Assembly (NCBI RefSeq): GCF_016862315.1 | Contig: NZ_BOMS01000025.1 | Location: 1-64,000 of the forward strand | Reading direction: 5' to 3' | Origin: Actinoplanes palleronii | Lineage (GTDB): Bacteria > Actinomycetota > Actinomycetes > Mycobacteriales > Micromonosporaceae | Length of the DNA stretch: 64,000 bases | Shown: positions 61,866-64,000 of the stretch, piece by piece | Numbering within the stretch: the stretch's first letter is position 1 | How the letters are laid out: the number at the start of each line of letters is the position of its first letter | Translations under genes and position numbers: made by a program | Notes under the pieces: model-generated | What the model was told of the DNA's origin: nothing | What the model saw: the letters and a program-made list of their open reading frames with translations, nothing else | Databases searched by the model: none

Positions 61866-62024
61866 TACCGGATCGAACGGCGCACCGCCGATGCCGGTGG
61901 CGCCCGGCTCGCGGGTGACCACCACGTCTTGAAAGGAAACGAGCTGTTGGGGAACACCGTCGCGCAGCGGGCCCGCCGGGCCGGGCCCGGGCGTGACGGC
62001 CCTGGTCGGATTTCGGGGGCACCG

Positions 62025-62285
62025 TTGACCACCACACAAGAGACCGAACACCTGCACGACCGGCCGGACTGGACCTGCCGCGTCTGCGGCGCACCCTGGC
62101 CGTGCTCCACGGCCCGCGCGACGCTGATGCACGAATACCGCGCCTTCCCATCGTTGCTGCGGATCTACCTGTCCGCGCAGATGTACGAGGCCCTCGACGA
62201 CTTGACCATCGAAGGCAAGGCACCGCCGATGAACCTGTACGAGCGGTTCCTCTCCTGGGTCCAAACCCACCCACCGTCCCCATGA
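62025..62285 (+). CDS. Small CxxC-PWPC protein of unknown function
   Basis: An 86-residue protein with WTCRVCGAPWPCSTAR near residue 13, a zinc-ribbon-like CxxC...C motif, then a helical segment (LLRIYLSAQMYEALDDL) and LYERFLSWVQ. Small proteins of this layout are found near GntR or XRE regulators in actinomycete integrative elements and genomic islands. Start is probably TTG at 62025 with GGGGGC upstream; an earlier TTG at 61947 is possible. Function unknown. Confidence 0.65.
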   Translation: MTTTQETEHLHDRPDWTCRVCGAPWPCSTARATLMHEYRAFPSLLRIYLSAQMYEALDDLTIEGKAPPMNLYERFLSWVQTHPPSP

Positions 62286-63113
62286 CATCGCGCCCAGCCT
62301 CCAGGCCCGGCACAGACGATGCCGCTACCCGCTGCGACAAAGAACGGCCGAACACGAGCGCGGCGGGGCCAGCGTGCAATACCGAACAAACCGGCATCGG
62401 GACCGCCGGCAGCGACTGGCGCCGGATCCGGGACCTCGACCCGAGGCGGGCGGGAGCCGAGAGCAGGATCGGCCAGGCAAGGGCTGGTGGCGGTGGCGGC
62501 ACCCGAGGCAGCGCCCGGGGCCCGTGGCGATGGCCAGCGCCCGGCGGCAGAGGCGAGGCAGCGACGGCGGCCGGACCCGGGGGCCGGCGACGGCGGAGGC
62601 CAGGGCCAGGGCCGGAGGCGGAGGCCGTGGCCGTGGCCGTGGCCGGTAGCCGGGGCCGGGGCCGGGGCCGGTGTGGCGGAGGCCAGAGCCGGTGGCCGAG
62701 GCAGAGGCCGGTGGCCGAGGCAGAGGCCGGTGGCCGAGGCAGAGGCCGGTGGCCGGGACCGGTAGCCAGGGCAGAGGCAGGGGCAGGTGGCGGTGGCAGG
62801 GACGGGTGGCAGTGGCGGTCAGAACTGGCGGCCGACGCCGGAACCGAGGCCAAGCACAGCGGTGTAGGCGGTCAGGACCACAGCAAGAGGCAGCCGGAGC
62901 GCGAGGGGCCGAGGGGCCGGGAGTGGGCCTGGGGCGCCTGTACGGGGAACGGGCGACGGCCGCGCCCAGCAGTCTTTCGACCGGCCTGGCAAAGCCGCCG
63001 CCCGCCCTGTCGCCCGGTCCGGCGGGGCCTTCTCGGGGCGACGGGTTTATTGTAATTAGATTGGCCTGTAGGTACAACGTGACGGCACATCGTGGTTGCG
63101 TAAAATAGTTGCC
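62286..63113. other. 830-bp low-complexity gap before the GntR gene
   Basis: No credible gene: all frames are open and of extreme Gly/Arg/Pro/Ala composition. Contains tandem 19-bp repeats, GGTGGCCGAGGCAGAGGCC starting at 62691, 62710 and 62729 plus a partial copy. A plausible minus or plus gene cannot be chosen. Confidence 0.5.
62691..62757 (+). repeat. 19-bp tandem repeat
   Basis: Three exact and one partial copy of GGTGGCCGAGGCAGAGGCC (62691, 62710, 62729, 62748). Confidence 0.85.
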
Positions 63114-63518
63114 ATGATCGATCACTCGGCGGACCGTGCGGTCTTCCGGCAGCTTGCTGATTTGCTGCGGAACAGCATCGCCTCCGGTGAGCTGGGGCCG
63201 GGTGAGCCGCTGCCCAGTGAGCTGCGGCTGGCTCAGGATTATGGGATCAGTCGCACCACGGTGCGGCAGGCGATCGGGCAACTGCGGACCGAAGGTCTGG
63301 TCACGGTGGATCGGCCACGAGGGACTTTCGTACGGGTGCCGGAGGCGGTGCAGACCGTGACACTGGGCCGGGGCGAGCGGGTCGGCGCCCGGATGCCGAC
63401 TGACGCCGAGCGACGCAAGCACCGGCTCGCCGAGGGTGTGCCGGTGCTGGTGGTGACCGCGGCGGATGGCGCCGAGACGGTGCACCCCGCAGACCGCGTG
63501 CAGCTCGCCCGCCCCTGA
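63114..63518 (+). CDS. GntR-family regulator (short form)
   Basis: A 134-residue regulator with an N-terminal GntR winged HTH: FRQLADLLRNSIASGELGPG then EPLPSELRLAQDYGISRTTVRQ, and no full effector domain, only a basic/charged 55-residue tail. Short GntR proteins are typical controllers of actinomycete integrative elements (compare KorSA) but also free-standing. ATG at 63114; a TTG at 63096 would add six residues. Close upstream of xerC. Confidence 0.85.
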   Translation: MIDHSADRAVFRQLADLLRNSIASGELGPGEPLPSELRLAQDYGISRTTVRQAIGQLRTEGLVTVDRPRGTFVRVPEAVQTVTLGRGERVGARMPTDAERRKHRLAEGVPVLVVTAADGAETVHPADRVQLARP

Positions 63519-63629
63519 CCCGCGACCGTCGCGGGCCGGGCGGGCCGGCTCCGGAATCGACTTCGAGCGGCGCGCCATGGGTCCACGCTAGGGGCGGGGT
63601 ACGACAGGAATCGCGGCACACTGGACGCC

Positions 63630-64000
63630 GTGGATGTCTATCGGCGGCGGCCGCAGCGGCGCAAGAGTGTGCGGGAGCAGCACGAGGCGCTTCCGCCCGG
63701 GCTGCGCGAGGCGGTGGACCGGTTCGGGCATCACCTGGCCGTGGTGGACGGGCGTTCCGAGCACACCGTCCGCGCCTATCTCGGTGACGTCGTCTCGCTC
63801 CTGACGCACGCCGCTGACCAGGGCGTTCCATCCGTCGACGAGCTCGACATCGCGGTGCTGCGCGGGTGGCTCGCGGCGCGGCTCGAGGAGGGCTCCGCGC
63901 GGACGTCGCAGGCTCGCCGGGCCGCAGCGGTCCGCACCTTCACCGGATGGGCGCACCGGGTCGGCCTCTCCCCCGGCGATCCGGGCGCCGGGCTGGCCAG
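63630..64000 (+). CDS. xerC: Tyrosine recombinase XerC, N-terminal part
   Basis: The window cuts the gene after about 123 codons. The part seen is the N-terminal SAM-like core-binding domain of a tyrosine recombinase: DRFGHHLAVVDGRSEHTVRA, YLGDVVSLLTHAADQ, DIAVLRGWLAARLEEGSART and SQARRAAAVRTFTGWA, as expected for XerC of actinomycetes, where it follows dprA. Catalytic Arg-Lys-His-Arg-His-Tyr lie beyond 64000. GTG at 63630 taken as start. Confidence 0.88.
   Translation, partial: MDVYRRRPQRRKSVREQHEALPPGLREAVDRFGHHLAVVDGRSEHTVRAYLGDVVSLLTHAADQGVPSVDELDIAVLRGWLAARLEEGSARTSQARRAAAVRTFTGWAHRVGLSPGDPGAGLA

Noticed and set aside
62325..63578. Large minus-strand Pro/Ala/Arg-rich gene overlapping the GntR gene
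   Set aside because: It is antisense to the clear GntR domain and consists of low-complexity sequence.
63540..63629. Separate small gene between GntR and xerC
   Set aside because: Short GC-rich gap without a start and ribosome site combination.

Overview
The window is high-GC DNA from an actinomycete. The gene order (rimP-nusA-ylxR-infB-rbfA; rpsB-tsf-pyrH-frr-cdsA-rlmN; dxr-rseP-ispG; yraN-comM-dprA-xerC), GTG/TTG starts, F420-type oxidoreductase, DUF4439, DUF2631 and DUF4081 proteins all fit Actinomycetota. The style is most like Micromonosporaceae (Actinoplanes-like); the genus is an inference. Almost all of it is chromosomal backbone, with small accessory pockets.

Layout. 1-10.2 kb: minus-strand translation and transcription block, rimP, nusA, ylxR, infB, a TRM11-like methyltransferase, DUF503, rbfA, an NrnA-like DHH phosphoesterase, a possible 30-residue protein and a MATE exporter. 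10.3-18.5 kb: ferritin-like lipoprotein pair, nucleotidyltransferase, VIT1-like transporter, map, a STAS protein and a 1201-residue multi-domain phosphorelay/PP2C protein, then a flavin split-barrel protein. 18.5-25.5 kb: an amine-catabolic operon read APC permease, glutamine-synthetase-like ligase, aldehyde dehydrogenase, SDR and two tandem class-I glutamine-amidotransferase hydrolases (a gamma-glutamylation route like Puu/GlnA4). 25.7-29.8 kb: histidine kinase, response regulator and a NatAB-type ABC exporter in one operon. 29.9-36.7 kb: MerR regulator, a lower-GC pocket with a VapBC45-like toxin-antitoxin pair, then a TetR-controlled YhgE/Pip membrane-protein operon and an F420 oxidoreductase. 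37-40 kb: ArsR-like regulator, a repeat-rich gap, a PadR regulator and a GNAT enzyme. 40.1-48.3 kb: ispG, rseP, dxr, YihY-like protein, FAD oxidoreductase, a metallo-beta-lactamase/Rieske fusion and DUF2631. 48.3-55.3 kb: DivIVA-like protein, rlmN, cdsA, frr, pyrH, tsf, rpsB. 55.8-64 kb: membrane protein, yraN, comM joined in frame to dprA, an accessory insert (AlpA-like HTH, Pro-rich protein, CxxC protein, GntR) and the start of xerC.

The least ordinary content is in the repeats. Two arrays 37 kb apart share the same 61-bp period and hairpin core. A 53-bp palindromic element occurs four times, always near gene ends, and one copy is the centre of a 280-bp inverted repeat whose two arms each start a small MWY... 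reading frame. At three loci the 3' end of a gene, stop codon included, has been tandemly duplicated downstream. No complete phage, transposon, CRISPR array, tRNA or rRNA was found.
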